In this document: piece after piece, positions 34,019 through 43,022 of the stretch
How positions within the stretch are numbered: the first letter of the stretch is position 1
Layout: the number at the start of each line of letters is the position of its first letter
NCBI GenBank assembly: GCA_025362895.1
Contig: JANYFA010000035.1
Location: 1 to 54,439 of the forward strand
Reading direction: 5' to 3'
From: Sphingomonadaceae bacterium
GTDB taxonomy: Bacteria > Pseudomonadota > Alphaproteobacteria > Sphingomonadales > Sphingomonadaceae
DNA length: 54,439 nucleotides
Translations under genes and position numbers: made by a program
Notes under the pieces: generated by a model
The model's database searches: none
What the model was told of the DNA's origin: nothing
The model's input: the letters and a program-made list of their open reading frames with translations, nothing else

Positions 34019-36898
34019 TTAAAGCTTCACGCCGAGGCGGAGATAGCCGAACTGCCCGGGCACATCATAGGTTGTCGGGTCGTAGTTCGGCCCGGTGCAG
34101 CTGTAGCAGGCGGGCGGGTTCTTGTTGAACACGTTGTTGACGCCGACCGTGATGTCGACCCGGTGCTGCAGCGCGCTCGGCGAGACGGTCAGGCGAACGT
34201 CACCATAAAAGGTGTCGCCCAGACGATTGCCCGGCTTGCTCGACGTCTCAACGACATGGTCGATATAACGCCCCGTGAACGACGCATCGATATCACCGAA
34301 TGCCCAGTCGATGACGCCCGTGCCCTTGAACCGCGGGTATGACTGATCGGGGAAGCCGCGCGTCGTACCCTTATAGTTCGTTGTCGTGAAGCCGACCGTC
34401 GCGGGGAACGTCTCGGTGTACTTGAGCAGATAATTGCCGTTGAGCGACAGACCGACCGTTCCGAAACCAGCCTTGGGCGACCGGTAGTTGACCGTGAGGT
34501 CGATGCCGCGCGTGCGGATCCCGCCGATGTTCTGAAGCACGGCGTTGATCCGCGAGATCGCGCCGCTGCCCGACCGGATGATCGCCGCGCAGCTCAGCGG
34601 ATCGCCGGAGTTGGCGCAGCGGGTCAGCGTTAATTGAGCGTCGGTCGGCGCAATCGCGTTGGTGATGCGAATGTCATAATAATTGCCTTCGACGCTGAAC
34701 GCGCTGGCGAAGCCGCTGGTCCGTGCCCACGCCGGCGAATAAACCGCGCCGAAGAGCAAGGTATACGACTTCTCCGGGCGGAGCTTGGCATTGCCGCCGG
34801 TCAGGACGCCGAGCTGGCCACCATTTGGCTCGGCATAGCTGCCGTTCGCGGGAACACCGTTTGCGGTGCAGTTGGCGCGCACGGTTGCGGAGGTGCGATA
34901 CGGCGACCCGGCGACGTTGGTGCACGGATCGTCGATCGGTGCGTCGGCGCGTGACGCGGCCCCGAACAGTTCGCCGATCGCCGGCGCGCGGAAGCCGGTG
35001 GCATAGCTGCCGCGCAGCAGGATATCGGCGACGGGCTTCCACAGGACCGAGCCGGTGTACGTCGTGCTGTTGAACCCGGTCGAGTAGTCGGCGTACCGCA
35101 CCGTCCCGTCGAGCGCGAGCGAGTAGAAGAACGGGGTGTCCTTGAGCAGCGGGACGCTCAACTCGCCATAGACCTCGTTGGTGCTGTAATGGCCCGATGC
35201 CGGCTGCGACGGGATATCCGCCCCCAGCCCGGCGGCGATGACCGGATCGGGATTATAGCTGCCGTACTGATAGCGATGCTCGTAACCGACCGCGACGCCG
35301 ACCGGGCCCGCGGGCAGGTCGAACAGGTCGCCGTTGACGTTCGCCGTATAGTCGAACAGTTCCTGGCGGCTGCGATCCTGCTCGGTGAAGCCGACATAGG
35401 CCAGCATCGCCGGGGGGATCGACCCGACGCCGCCAAAGATGTTGAACGGCACGCACGCCCCGGTGCACAGGGCGACCGGGCCGAGCGCCTGCTTCAGCCG
35501 CGCGGCGTTGATATTGCCGGTGAATTGCTGATGGGCATCGTTGTAGCCGAGGCTGGCGTTGGCATCCCAGTAGAACTTGTGCGTGCCGAGCAGGAACGAC
35601 CCGTCGAGCGTCGCGGTCGCGCTCATCGTGTCGACCTGCTGCGTGTAGGTCCGCTGACCGGCTTCGACGAGGCGACGGCGGACGGTGCTGTAGTTCGCCG
35701 GGGCATCGCCGGGGTTGCCCGCCGACAGCGTCCCGAACGGGTTATACGGGTTCGACCCATCGATCGTGATCGTGTCGAGCAGATTGCCGTTCCCGGCGTC
35801 GGGGCCGATGAACAGCGGCAGGAACGCCGCCTGATTCTGCGAATTACGGCGGTTATATTCGGCCTTCACGCGCAGATTGATCGTCGATGTGACTTCCTGC
35901 TTGGCGCTGATGAACGCCCCGTACCGCTCCGATGGGGTCAGGAAATAGTTGAACGGCGCGAAGTTGAACCGCGCTGCCGACGTGAAGCGGGTGAAGTCAC
36001 CCGCAACGAGGGTTGGGTCGTAGACCGGGGTGCGCCCGATGACCGGCGCGCGCAGCGTCAGGGACTGACCGTTAACGTCATAACGCCCGAGTGGCGGCGC
36101 GCTGCTGCACCCGCCGATCGGGTCGGTGCAGCTTGTCTGGAACGGGTTGGGGAATTGCGACGTCGACCGGTTGCGGGTCCGCACCGCCTCCTGCTTCACG
36201 TAACTGCCGCCGAACACGATCGACGTCGTCGGCAGCTTTACGCCGTAGCTGGCGTTATAATCCTGAGTGTGACCGTCGCCCTGGCGGAAGGTGCCGAACT
36301 GCGCCGAGGCAACGAGGCCCTGTTGCGCTGTCTTGGTGATGATGTTGACGACGCCGGCGAGCGCGTCGGAGCCGTACAGCGGCGACTGGCCCGACTGCAG
36401 GACCTCGATACGCTCGATCGAGCTGGTCGGGATGGTGTTGAGGTCGACCGTCGACGGGATGCCGCTCGCGCTCGTGCCGTTGACGAAGCGGATGCCGTCG
36501 ACCAGCACCAGCGTCCGCTTGGCAGTCAGGTAGCGCAAGTCGATTTCAGCCGACCCGGCCCCGACGCCGCCGCCATCGAGCGGGTTGCCGATGTTGCCGC
36601 TGTTGTTGACCTTCGAATTCAAACCGCCGCTCGCACTCGGGAGGCGTTGGAGAATATCGGCGACCGCCGACAGGCCGGTACGCTGGATCGCCTCGGCATC
36701 GATGACGACGACCGGACTTTCCTGCGCGAGCGGATCGCGGCGGATGCGGCTGCCGGTAACGATGATTTCTTCGACACCGGGCGTCTCGGCGATGCTGGCC
36801 GCAGCCGGGGTGGTCACTGCCTGCGCCGCGACCGTAGCGGGGGCGAGCACCACCATCGCGCCCATCGCGCCGCCCAGAAGCAAAGCCTTGGTTGTCAT
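34019..36898 (-). CDS. TonB-dependent receptor (RTLVLVDGIR type)
   Basis: A 959-residue outer-membrane receptor. A signal peptide ending ATVAAQ is followed by EEIIVTGSRIRRD, then a plug with DLRYLTAKRTLVLVDGIRFV and VEVLQSGQSPLYGSDALAGVVNIITK. The barrel contains RGSYATGFRAPAIGELFG, typical of the family, and ends GYLRLGVKL with a C-terminal hydrophobic residue. Cys pairs in the extracellular-loop regions (SCTDPIGGCS, LCTGACVP) may form disulfides. A TTGC-N3-GCAA palindrome lies 70-85 bp upstream of the start. It follows another TonB receptor gene on the same strand with a 148-bp gap. Ligand unknown. Confidence 0.93.
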   Translation of the reverse strand: MTTKALLLGGAMGAMVVLAPATVAAQAVTTPAAASIAETPGVEEIIVTGSRIRRDPLAQESPVVVIDAEAIQRTGLSAVADILQRLPSASGGLNSKVNNSGNIGNPLDGGGVGAGSAEIDLRYLTAKRTLVLVDGIRFVNGTSASGIPSTVDLNTIPTSSIERIEVLQSGQSPLYGSDALAGVVNIITKTAQQGLVASAQFGTFRQGDGHTQDYNASYGVKLPTTSIVFGGSYVKQEAVRTRNRSTSQFPNPFQTSCTDPIGGCSSAPPLGRYDVNGQSLTLRAPVIGRTPVYDPTLVAGDFTRFTSAARFNFAPFNYFLTPSERYGAFISAKQEVTSTINLRVKAEYNRRNSQNQAAFLPLFIGPDAGNGNLLDTITIDGSNPYNPFGTLSAGNPGDAPANYSTVRRRLVEAGQRTYTQQVDTMSATATLDGSFLLGTHKFYWDANASLGYNDAHQQFTGNINAARLKQALGPVALCTGACVPFNIFGGVGSIPPAMLAYVGFTEQDRSRQELFDYTANVNGDLFDLPAGPVGVAVGYEHRYQYGSYNPDPVIAAGLGADIPSQPASGHYSTNEVYGELSVPLLKDTPFFYSLALDGTVRYADYSTGFNSTTYTGSVLWKPVADILLRGSYATGFRAPAIGELFGAASRADAPIDDPCTNVAGSPYRTSATVRANCTANGVPANGSYAEPNGGQLGVLTGGNAKLRPEKSYTLLFGAVYSPAWARTSGFASAFSVEGNYYDIRITNAIAPTDAQLTLTRCANSGDPLSCAAIIRSGSGAISRINAVLQNIGGIRTRGIDLTVNYRSPKAGFGTVGLSLNGNYLLKYTETFPATVGFTTTNYKGTTRGFPDQSYPRFKGTGVIDWAFGDIDASFTGRYIDHVVETSSKPGNRLGDTFYGDVRLTVSPSALQHRVDITVGVNNVFNKNPPACYSCTGPNYDPTTYDVPGQFGYLRLGVKL

Positions 36899-36967
36899 CT
36901 TAATTCCCGCTGATCGTCAACACGATGAGAGTGTTACGACTTTGCAGCTAGGAGACAATTAACACGC

Positions 36968-36984
36968 TATGTTGCAGCGCAATA
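36968..36984. promoter_or_regulatory. TTGC-N3-GCAA palindrome upstream of a TonB receptor
   Basis: TATGTTGC-AGC-GCAATA shares its left arm TATGTTGC and right core GCAA with the palindrome at 6507-6525, where the esterase gene starts. The two are far apart but may bind the same regulator. It lies in the 148-bp gap before the receptor gene at 34019-36898, which otherwise shows only AT-rich promoter-like sequence. Confidence 0.45.
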
Positions 36985-37046
36985 AAGTCACCTGATGTCA
37001 CATATCTGCAACACAAGCGCACGGCACAGACGATGGTCACGCCCGT

Positions 37047-39566
37047 CTAGAAATTATGCCCCAACCGCAGGCCGATCGTGCGCGGCGTGTTGGCGACGAC
37101 ATAGGGCCGCTGAAAACACGTCCCGCATTCCTGGTAACGCGAGAGCTGTGCACGCTTGTCGAAGGCGTTTTCGACGACGATCTCCGCCGACAGGAACGGC
37201 CAGTTGACGCCGAACGCGAAGTCAAAGGTCGTGTACGCCGCCAGCCGCCCGAGACCTGCCGCCGGGTTGTAGGGATTCCCGGTTCCCGGCGCGAACGACA
37301 GCGTGCGAATATCCGACGACGCCGAGCTCGAATGGACGACGACCGCTTGGATATGTCCCTTGGCGGTGTCGGTCAGCGACGCTTCGTACCGTGCGGTGCC
37401 GTTGATCTTGAACTGCGGCGTGATCGGCAGGCGGGTGCCCGACGCCGACTGGATATAGTTCGCCTGACCCTGCGGCCCGGCGTTGGCGCAGGTCGCACTG
37501 GTGTCCTCATAGGCGCACAGGACCCGGCGGGTCTTAGCGTCGGTATACGCCCCCGCCGCGACAAAGGTCAGGCCCGGCGCAGTGGTCCAGTTGACGTCGA
37601 CCTCGACGCCCTTGATCCGCGCGCTGGGACCGTTGTGGATTTCGGTGAAACTGTTCTGGCCGAGGAAGGCGAACTGGAACTTCTCCCACTCCTGCTGGAA
37701 CACCGCGCCGTTGACCTTGAGGCTCCGGTCGAACCAGCTCGTCTTGAAGCCGATCTCGTAATTCTGGAGGAAGTCGCTGGCATAGGGCGACAGTCCGGCG
37801 CGCCGGTTGATGCCCCCGGGGCGATACCCGCGGCTGACGGTGCCGTAGAGCAGGTGATCGCCGTCGATCTTCCACGTCAGGTTGGCCTTGTACGTGAAGC
37901 CGGTGTCGCTCGCATCCTTGGGAACGATCTTGCCCCCCTGGAACGTGCCGAGGTTGGTGCAGAAACTGCCCGGCACATTCGCCGGAAGCAACTTGCCCGT
38001 CGGATTGTCGCGCAGTGTCGCGCCCGTCGACGTGAAGCAGCCCGCGACGCCAGTCCGCGAGCTGCCGGCGGCATTGTACGGCGGACCGTTCGGATCGCGC
38101 CCGAAGCCAAAGAAGCCGATCAACGTGTTGTCGTATTTGAAATAGCGCCCGCCGCCGGTGAAGGTGACGGTCGGCAGGATGTCGTAGCTCGCCTCGCCGA
38201 ACACGGCGTAGTCGCGGTCGGTGCGATCCTGCTGCGTCAGCCACAGCGTCCCCGGGCGCCCGTTGACCGACAGGTTCGCGGCAAGGTTGGCGACCTGATA
38301 ATCCTGATGGATCAGGTGAGTCTGAAGCTGATAAAACAGTCCGCCGACAACGCGAAAACGGTTGTTGACCGGCGACGCGAAGCGCAGCTCCTGACTGAGC
38401 TTGGTGAAGTGATCGTTGCCGACGATCGTCTGCGACGGGTCGATGTGCTTGCCGGCATTGTCCTGAAAATAGAAATACTGGGCGATGCCCCCGGCCCCGG
38501 CGTAAAGCGAATCATATTGCTCGGCATAATCGGTATAGTCGGCAGAGCTGTGGATGACGCGGTCGAGGTACGCCCCGGCATACGTCAGGTCGAAGTTGCC
38601 GACCTTGCCCGTCACCGTCAGCGCCGCTTGGACGAAGCGGTCGCGGTAATATTCCGGCGCAAAGTGCTGAACCTTCAGGTCACCGAGGCGCGGGTCGAAG
38701 CCGAAGCCGCCGTGGTTGACCTGGCTTTGACCGAATACCGCAGGCTCGACGGTCCAGTTGTCGTCGAGGTCGATCTTGAGCGCGGCACGCCCACCGATAA
38801 GGTCGACGTCGTTATAGTTGTTCTTGACGAAAGCCTTGTTATTTCTAGTAACGGCGACGCCGTTGCTGTCGGGCAGAAACGTCCGGCTACCGGCGATATT
38901 ATCGATATAGCCCGCGTTCTTCTGGTACCAGCCGACCGCGCGCGCGGCGACCCGGTCGCTGACCGGCACGTTGACGAAGCCCTCGATCTTGCCGCCGACG
39001 CCGCCGTGCGCGACGGTGTTGAGCTCCGCGTTCACCGCCCCCGACAACTGGCCGATTACCGGCTTGTTGGTGATGATCCGGATCGTGCCCGCTTCCGACG
39101 ACGCCCCGTACAGCGTCCCCTGCGGTCCGGCGAGCGCCTCGATGCGGGCGATGTCGTAAATATGGACGTCGAGGGTGCCGCCGATCGTCGTGACCGGCTG
39201 TTCGTCGAGATAGACGCCGACCGACGGCAGCGGTCCCGAATGGTTGCCGTCGCCGCCGCTGACGACGCCGCGGATATAGACTTCGGTCTGGCCGGGCTGT
39301 GTCGTCTGGAATGCGACGCTGGGAAGGAATTTGGAGAAATCGTTGAAATTGCCGACGTTGAGTTGATCGAGCTTCTTCGTTCCCAGAACCTGAATGCTGA
39401 TCGGGACGTTCTGAAGATTCTCCGACCGCTTTTGAGCGGTAACGACGATTTCGTCGAGGGCAGGCGCGGGGCTGGCGTCGGCAACGACCTGTGCCATCGC
39501 CGCAACAGGCAGCACGCTCGACGCGAGCAATGCCACGATAATCTTCGACCCGAGCCCGTACTGCAT
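37047..39566 (-). CDS. TonB-dependent receptor (DEIVVTAQKR type)
   Basis: An 839-residue outer-membrane receptor similar in plan to the one at 1757. The ATG at 39566 gives the signal peptide ending AAMAQ; the longer open frame to 39653 adds 29 unlikely residues. The plug has DEIVVTAQKRSENLQNVPISIQV and IEALAGPQGTLYGASSEAGTIRIITNKP. SRGYRPGGINRRAG is the conserved mid-barrel motif, and the chain ends in LGHNF with terminal Phe. It lies 105 bp downstream of the TPR-sulfotransferase gene on the same strand; such sulfotransferases are frequently linked with TonB receptors in sphingomonads and caulobacters. Ligand unknown. Confidence 0.93.
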   Translation of the reverse strand: MQYGLGSKIIVALLASSVLPVAAMAQVVADASPAPALDEIVVTAQKRSENLQNVPISIQVLGTKKLDQLNVGNFNDFSKFLPSVAFQTTQPGQTEVYIRGVVSGGDGNHSGPLPSVGVYLDEQPVTTIGGTLDVHIYDIARIEALAGPQGTLYGASSEAGTIRIITNKPVIGQLSGAVNAELNTVAHGGVGGKIEGFVNVPVSDRVAARAVGWYQKNAGYIDNIAGSRTFLPDSNGVAVTRNNKAFVKNNYNDVDLIGGRAALKIDLDDNWTVEPAVFGQSQVNHGGFGFDPRLGDLKVQHFAPEYYRDRFVQAALTVTGKVGNFDLTYAGAYLDRVIHSSADYTDYAEQYDSLYAGAGGIAQYFYFQDNAGKHIDPSQTIVGNDHFTKLSQELRFASPVNNRFRVVGGLFYQLQTHLIHQDYQVANLAANLSVNGRPGTLWLTQQDRTDRDYAVFGEASYDILPTVTFTGGGRYFKYDNTLIGFFGFGRDPNGPPYNAAGSSRTGVAGCFTSTGATLRDNPTGKLLPANVPGSFCTNLGTFQGGKIVPKDASDTGFTYKANLTWKIDGDHLLYGTVSRGYRPGGINRRAGLSPYASDFLQNYEIGFKTSWFDRSLKVNGAVFQQEWEKFQFAFLGQNSFTEIHNGPSARIKGVEVDVNWTTAPGLTFVAAGAYTDAKTRRVLCAYEDTSATCANAGPQGQANYIQSASGTRLPITPQFKINGTARYEASLTDTAKGHIQAVVVHSSSASSDIRTLSFAPGTGNPYNPAAGLGRLAAYTTFDFAFGVNWPFLSAEIVVENAFDKRAQLSRYQECGTCFQRPYVVANTPRTIGLRLGHNF

Positions 39567-39671
39567 CGTTTCATTTCCTGAAAGCATTGCACGCTCGGTC
39601 GGTATCACCCAACTGTCAAGAAGCGTGGCGGCATTGCTGCCATTGCTCGGCATCTCTGTGGCATTTGGGTG

Positions 39672-41381
39672 TCAGTCGCGCCCGAACGCGGGGCCGAGGG
39701 CGTCGCGCAGCGGGCCGAGCCACGCATCGTAAGCGCGCCACGCATCGGTCCCATCGGTGAAAATCGGCCGGCGGACCTGTTCCGAACTCGGCGTCCGGAC
39801 AGCGCGGTCGGTTTCCCAGAAGCGCAGGCACGCGGGATCGAACGGCAGGCCGCAGTGGGCGAGAAGAGCGCGGATCGTCGCCTCGGTTTCGGCCACCATC
39901 GCCTCGTGATCGACGCGGTGGACCGCTCCGGGCGCGACCGCATCGAAGTGCGCCATCAGCGCGGCATAGTCGCGGTAATAGTGCCCGAAGTCGGCGAGGC
40001 CGTAGCTGAACCCCTGCCCGCGCGCGAAATGCTGGGTGAAGTTGGACCAGCCGCACGCGAGCGGATGCCGCCGCGCGTCGATGATCGTCGCGTTCGGCAA
40101 GATCAACCGGATCAGCCCGACGTGGAGCCAATTGTTCGGCAATTTGTCGATGAAGCGCGGGCGCCCCGTCTTGCGCTGCGGGGCGGTGCGATCGAGGTAA
40201 TCGCGGCCCAGCGCCGCAAGGTCGGACGGCGAAAGGTCGGCCAGCACCTCCGGATACGCCGTTGCCCCCTTCGCCGACGTCCGCGCGCCGACGCCCCACG
40301 CGATCGCGGGCAGGTCGGGCAACTCGGTCGTCCCCTCGACCTGCGGGTGGCTGCTGAGAATTTGCTCGATGAGGGTCGATCCCGAGCGCGGCATCCCAAC
40401 GATGAAGATCGGATCGGGAGCGGGGTCGCCGCCCGGTGTCGCGAGGCGACCGGCGGAAAAAAAGGCGCGGGCGCGATCGACGGCACGGGTGGTTTCGGCG
40501 GGGTCGTAGCGAAGCTGGGCGGCGCGAAGGCGGTTACCCTCGGCATAATGGCCGAACGCGGCGGCGGCGGCGCCGGTATCGGCGCGCGCCTTGCCGATGG
40601 CGAACTCGAGGTGAAGGCGGTCGTCGGCGGCGATCGGCTCGTTCAGCGCCGCGGTCATCGCCGCAACATCGCCCGCGGCAAAGCGCGTGGTCTTCAGGTT
40701 GGCGAGGCTCCACCACGCCTCGCCGAGTGTCGGCGCCTGCGTGATCGCCTTGCGGTACGCGGTGATCGCTTCCGCCGTCCGCCCGACCGTCTTGAGCGCA
40801 TGGCCATAGCTCATCCACCCCTTCGGCTGGGCGGGGAAATCGGCGAGGAGCGTCCGATACGCCTCGAGGCTGGCAGCGAAGTCCCCCAACCGGGCGAGCG
40901 CGGCGGCGCGCAGGTTGCGATAGCTCGGGTTGGCGGCGTCGTCGACGAGTAGCCGCTCGACCTCGGCCAGCGCATCGGTCGAGCGCGAGCGACGGTGGAG
41001 AATGGTCGCAAGGTTGAACCGGGCCTCGGGGAACGACGGTGCCAGATCGAGCGCGCGGCGCAGCAACGTCTCGGCATCGGCGTAGCGTCCCAGCCGCCCG
41101 GCGAGTTCGGCGAGCATCCGCATCGCCGCCACATCGGTCGGGTGCGCCTTCAGCCGGGGGCGCAGCAGCCGCTCGGCGACCGCGATCCGTCCGTCGGACA
41201 ACGCCGCCGCCGCCGCCATCAGGTCGGCATCGCCCACCCCTGCCGCGACCGCCGCACAGTGCGCCGCGTCGCCGCCGACGCGATCACCCGCCGCGATCAG
41301 CCTGTCGCCGCGCGCCTGCCATTTGGCGGAAGACAGCCGTGGACCGGGACCGTCCGGAGACAGCGGCGGGAGCGGGATCAC
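39672..41381 (-). CDS. TPR-repeat sulfotransferase family protein
   Basis: A 569-residue protein. Residues about 55-260 hold tetratricopeptide repeats (AERLLRPRLKAHPTDVAA, AETLLRRALDLAPSFPEA, YRTLLADFPAQPKGW, YRKAITQAPTLGEAW). The C-terminal half is a sulfotransferase: FIVGMPRSGSTLIEQ is the PAPS 5'-phosphosulfate loop, FIDKLPNNWLHVG follows, and IIDARRHPLACGWSNF contains the 3'-phosphate-binding Arg region. The family resembles tyrosylprotein sulfotransferase and may modify a surface protein or small molecule. The frame begins with GTG at 41381, which has no good ribosome site; a leader ORF with strong ribosome site and a hairpin lie just upstream. TonB receptor genes follow. Confidence 0.9.
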   Translation of the reverse strand: MIPLPPLSPDGPGPRLSSAKWQARGDRLIAAGDRVGGDAAHCAAVAAGVGDADLMAAAAALSDGRIAVAERLLRPRLKAHPTDVAAMRMLAELAGRLGRYADAETLLRRALDLAPSFPEARFNLATILHRRSRSTDALAEVERLLVDDAANPSYRNLRAAALARLGDFAASLEAYRTLLADFPAQPKGWMSYGHALKTVGRTAEAITAYRKAITQAPTLGEAWWSLANLKTTRFAAGDVAAMTAALNEPIAADDRLHLEFAIGKARADTGAAAAAFGHYAEGNRLRAAQLRYDPAETTRAVDRARAFFSAGRLATPGGDPAPDPIFIVGMPRSGSTLIEQILSSHPQVEGTTELPDLPAIAWGVGARTSAKGATAYPEVLADLSPSDLAALGRDYLDRTAPQRKTGRPRFIDKLPNNWLHVGLIRLILPNATIIDARRHPLACGWSNFTQHFARGQGFSYGLADFGHYYRDYAALMAHFDAVAPGAVHRVDHEAMVAETEATIRALLAHCGLPFDPACLRFWETDRAVRTPSSEQVRRPIFTDGTDAWRAYDAWLGPLRDALGPAFGRD

Positions 41382-41395
41382 GACGTGGGCAAGCG

Positions 41396-41446
41396 GCTTA
41401 AGGTCACGGAATTGTCGCGGAACAGGCTGGATCGTTGACCTTAAGC
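41396..41446 (-). promoter_or_regulatory. 11-bp inverted repeat before the sulfotransferase start
   Basis: GCTTAAGGTCA (41396-41406) and TGACCTTAAGC (41436-41446) are perfect 11-bp arms with a 29-nt loop. In the minus-strand mRNA the second arm begins with the stop codon of the leader ORF and ends 14 nt before the sulfotransferase GTG. The layout resembles translational attenuators. Confidence 0.55.
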
Positions 41447-41505
41447 GCGGATCGCGGGTCGCGGCGGCGAATGCCTGAACATATCGTCGGTACCAGCACG
41501 CTCAT
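41404..41505 (-). CDS. 33-codon leader ORF upstream of the sulfotransferase
   Basis: On the minus strand an ATG at 41505 has GGGGAG five bases upstream, the best ribosome site in the area, and opens 33 codons starting MSVLVPTICSG and ending DPACSATIP. It is too short to be a known protein. Its TGA lies inside the downstream arm of an 11-bp inverted repeat, 22 bp before the GTG of the sulfotransferase gene, whose own ribosome site is poor. I infer a leader peptide or coupling ORF. A CATAAT box lies about 30 bp upstream of the ATG. Confidence 0.45.
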   Translation of the reverse strand: MSVLVPTICSGIRRRDPRSALKVNDPACSATIP

Positions 41506-41636
41506 TTCATCTCCCCAATCGCACCCGGATTATGCCACGAACCGAACTCTGTAGGACAGCGCGTTTTCTTGCGCGGTCGCCGCCGTTGCCACTCCCCCTC
41601 CCGACACGCTACGTTCGCACCATCAACCGGGGAACA

Positions 41637-43022
41637 ATGATGCGCCGCGCGCTTACCATCGGCCTTGCCGCGCTGCTTCCCATGGCAGTGTCCGCCGCAC
41701 CGCACCCGCAGGCCGAAGCGTCGGCGCTCGACCTGGCGACCCGAGCCATCGCCCTGCGCTCGGTACGCGGGCCGGGGAATGCGACACCGCAGGTAGCCGC
41801 ACTGTACAAAGCGGCGCTTGTCGCGGGCGGCTTTGCCGATGGCGACGTGACGATCACCCCGGTCGATGACACCGCCTATCTGATCGCCACCTGGCGCGGG
41901 TCCGATGCCACGCTCAAGCCGCTCGTCATCTCGGGCCATATGGACGTCGTCGAGGCAAAAGCGGCCGACTGGACCCGCGACCCGTTCGTGCCCGTCGTCG
42001 AGAACGGCTACCTCTACGGGCGCGGCGCGACCGACATGAAGCTCGACGGCACAGTCGCCATCGCCGCGCTCGTCGAACTGCGCCGCGAAGGCTATCGCCC
42101 GCGCCGGTCGATCGTCATCGAATTTTCGGGCGACGAAGAGACGGTGATGAAAACCTCGGGCCTGATCGCCGAAAAGCTGTCCAACGCCGACCTCGTCCTC
42201 AACATCGACGGTGGCGGCGGAACGCTCGACGAGAAGACCGGCAAACCGCTGTACTGGACGTGGCAGGGGGCGGAAAAGACCTACGCCGATTTTGAGATGA
42301 CGGTCACCAACCCGGGCGGCCATTCGTCCGCGCCGCGAAATGACAACGCCATTGTCCAGCTGTCGCGCGCGCTTGCCCGGATCGGGGCGTATCACTTCAC
42401 GCCCGAGGTCAACGACCTGACCCGCGCCTATTTTGTCCAAGCGGCAAAGTACGAGGACCCGCAGACCGGAGCCGCGATGCGCGCCTTCGCCGCCAACCCC
42501 GCCGACGCGGCAGCAATTGCGACGCTCACCGCGAATTACGAAACGGTCGGCGCGATCGGGACGACATGTGTCGCCACGATGGTCAGTGGCGGCCACGCGA
42601 TCAACGCCCTGCCGCAGCGCGCGACGGCGAACATCAACTGCCGGATCTTCCCCGGCCATCAACCGGCGGCGATCATGGCGGAGTTGAAAAGCGTTGCCGC
42701 CGAGCCGGCGGTCGCGTCCACCGATGTCACCGAAGGCGCGGTGCCAAACGACGCCTCCCCGCTGCGTCCCGACTTCGTCGCGGCGGTAACGTCGGCGCTC
42801 GGCACTGTGTATCCCGGCGTCCCCGTCTTTCCGTCGCAAGCGTCGGGAGCGAGCGATTCGATGTGGTTTCGCTACCATCACGTCCCGAGCTATGGCGCGA
42901 GCCCAATGTTCATCAAGGGGTCGGACGACTTCGCCCACGGTCTCAACGAGCGCGAGCCGGTTGCCAACATCGCGCCGGCGATCATCTATTACCTGTCGGT
43001 TTTCCGCGACCTGTCGCGGTGA
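41637..43022 (+). CDS. Secreted M20-family zinc metallopeptidase
   Basis: A 461-residue exported carboxypeptidase-like enzyme. The ATG at 41637 follows GGGGA and starts the signal peptide MMRRALTIGLAALLPMAVSAAP; an in-frame ATG at 41532 would bury it. Zinc ligands are visible: His and following Asp in SGHMDVVEA, Asp in GRGATDMKLDG, the general-base Glu pair in FSGDEET, Asp in NIDGGGG and the last His in DFAHGLNER. NPGGHSSAPR starts the dimerisation (lid) domain. Such enzymes remove C-terminal amino acids or hydrolyse amides of amino acids. The stop overlaps the Rieske start in GTGA, making a three-gene operon. Confidence 0.92.
   Translation: MMRRALTIGLAALLPMAVSAAPHPQAEASALDLATRAIALRSVRGPGNATPQVAALYKAALVAGGFADGDVTITPVDDTAYLIATWRGSDATLKPLVISGHMDVVEAKAADWTRDPFVPVVENGYLYGRGATDMKLDGTVAIAALVELRREGYRPRRSIVIEFSGDEETVMKTSGLIAEKLSNADLVLNIDGGGGTLDEKTGKPLYWTWQGAEKTYADFEMTVTNPGGHSSAPRNDNAIVQLSRALARIGAYHFTPEVNDLTRAYFVQAAKYEDPQTGAAMRAFAANPADAAAIATLTANYETVGAIGTTCVATMVSGGHAINALPQRATANINCRIFPGHQPAAIMAELKSVAAEPAVASTDVTEGAVPNDASPLRPDFVAAVTSALGTVYPGVPVFPSQASGASDSMWFRYHHVPSYGASPMFIKGSDDFAHGLNEREPVANIAPAIIYYLSVFRDLSR

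Noticed and set aside
35189-36913. Open frame of 574 codons opposite the TonB receptor at 34019
   Set aside because: Composition is typical of a reverse-frame shadow and no family pattern is seen.
37056-39581. Open frame of 841 codons on the plus strand opposite a TonB receptor
   Set aside because: Exact antisense shadow of the receptor at 37047-39566; no signal, motif or ribosome site of its own.
39614-39619. Perfect TTGACA (minus strand) between the sulfotransferase and TonB receptor genes as a -35 box
   Set aside because: No -10-like hexamer lies 16-18 bp downstream, so a promoter call is not supported.
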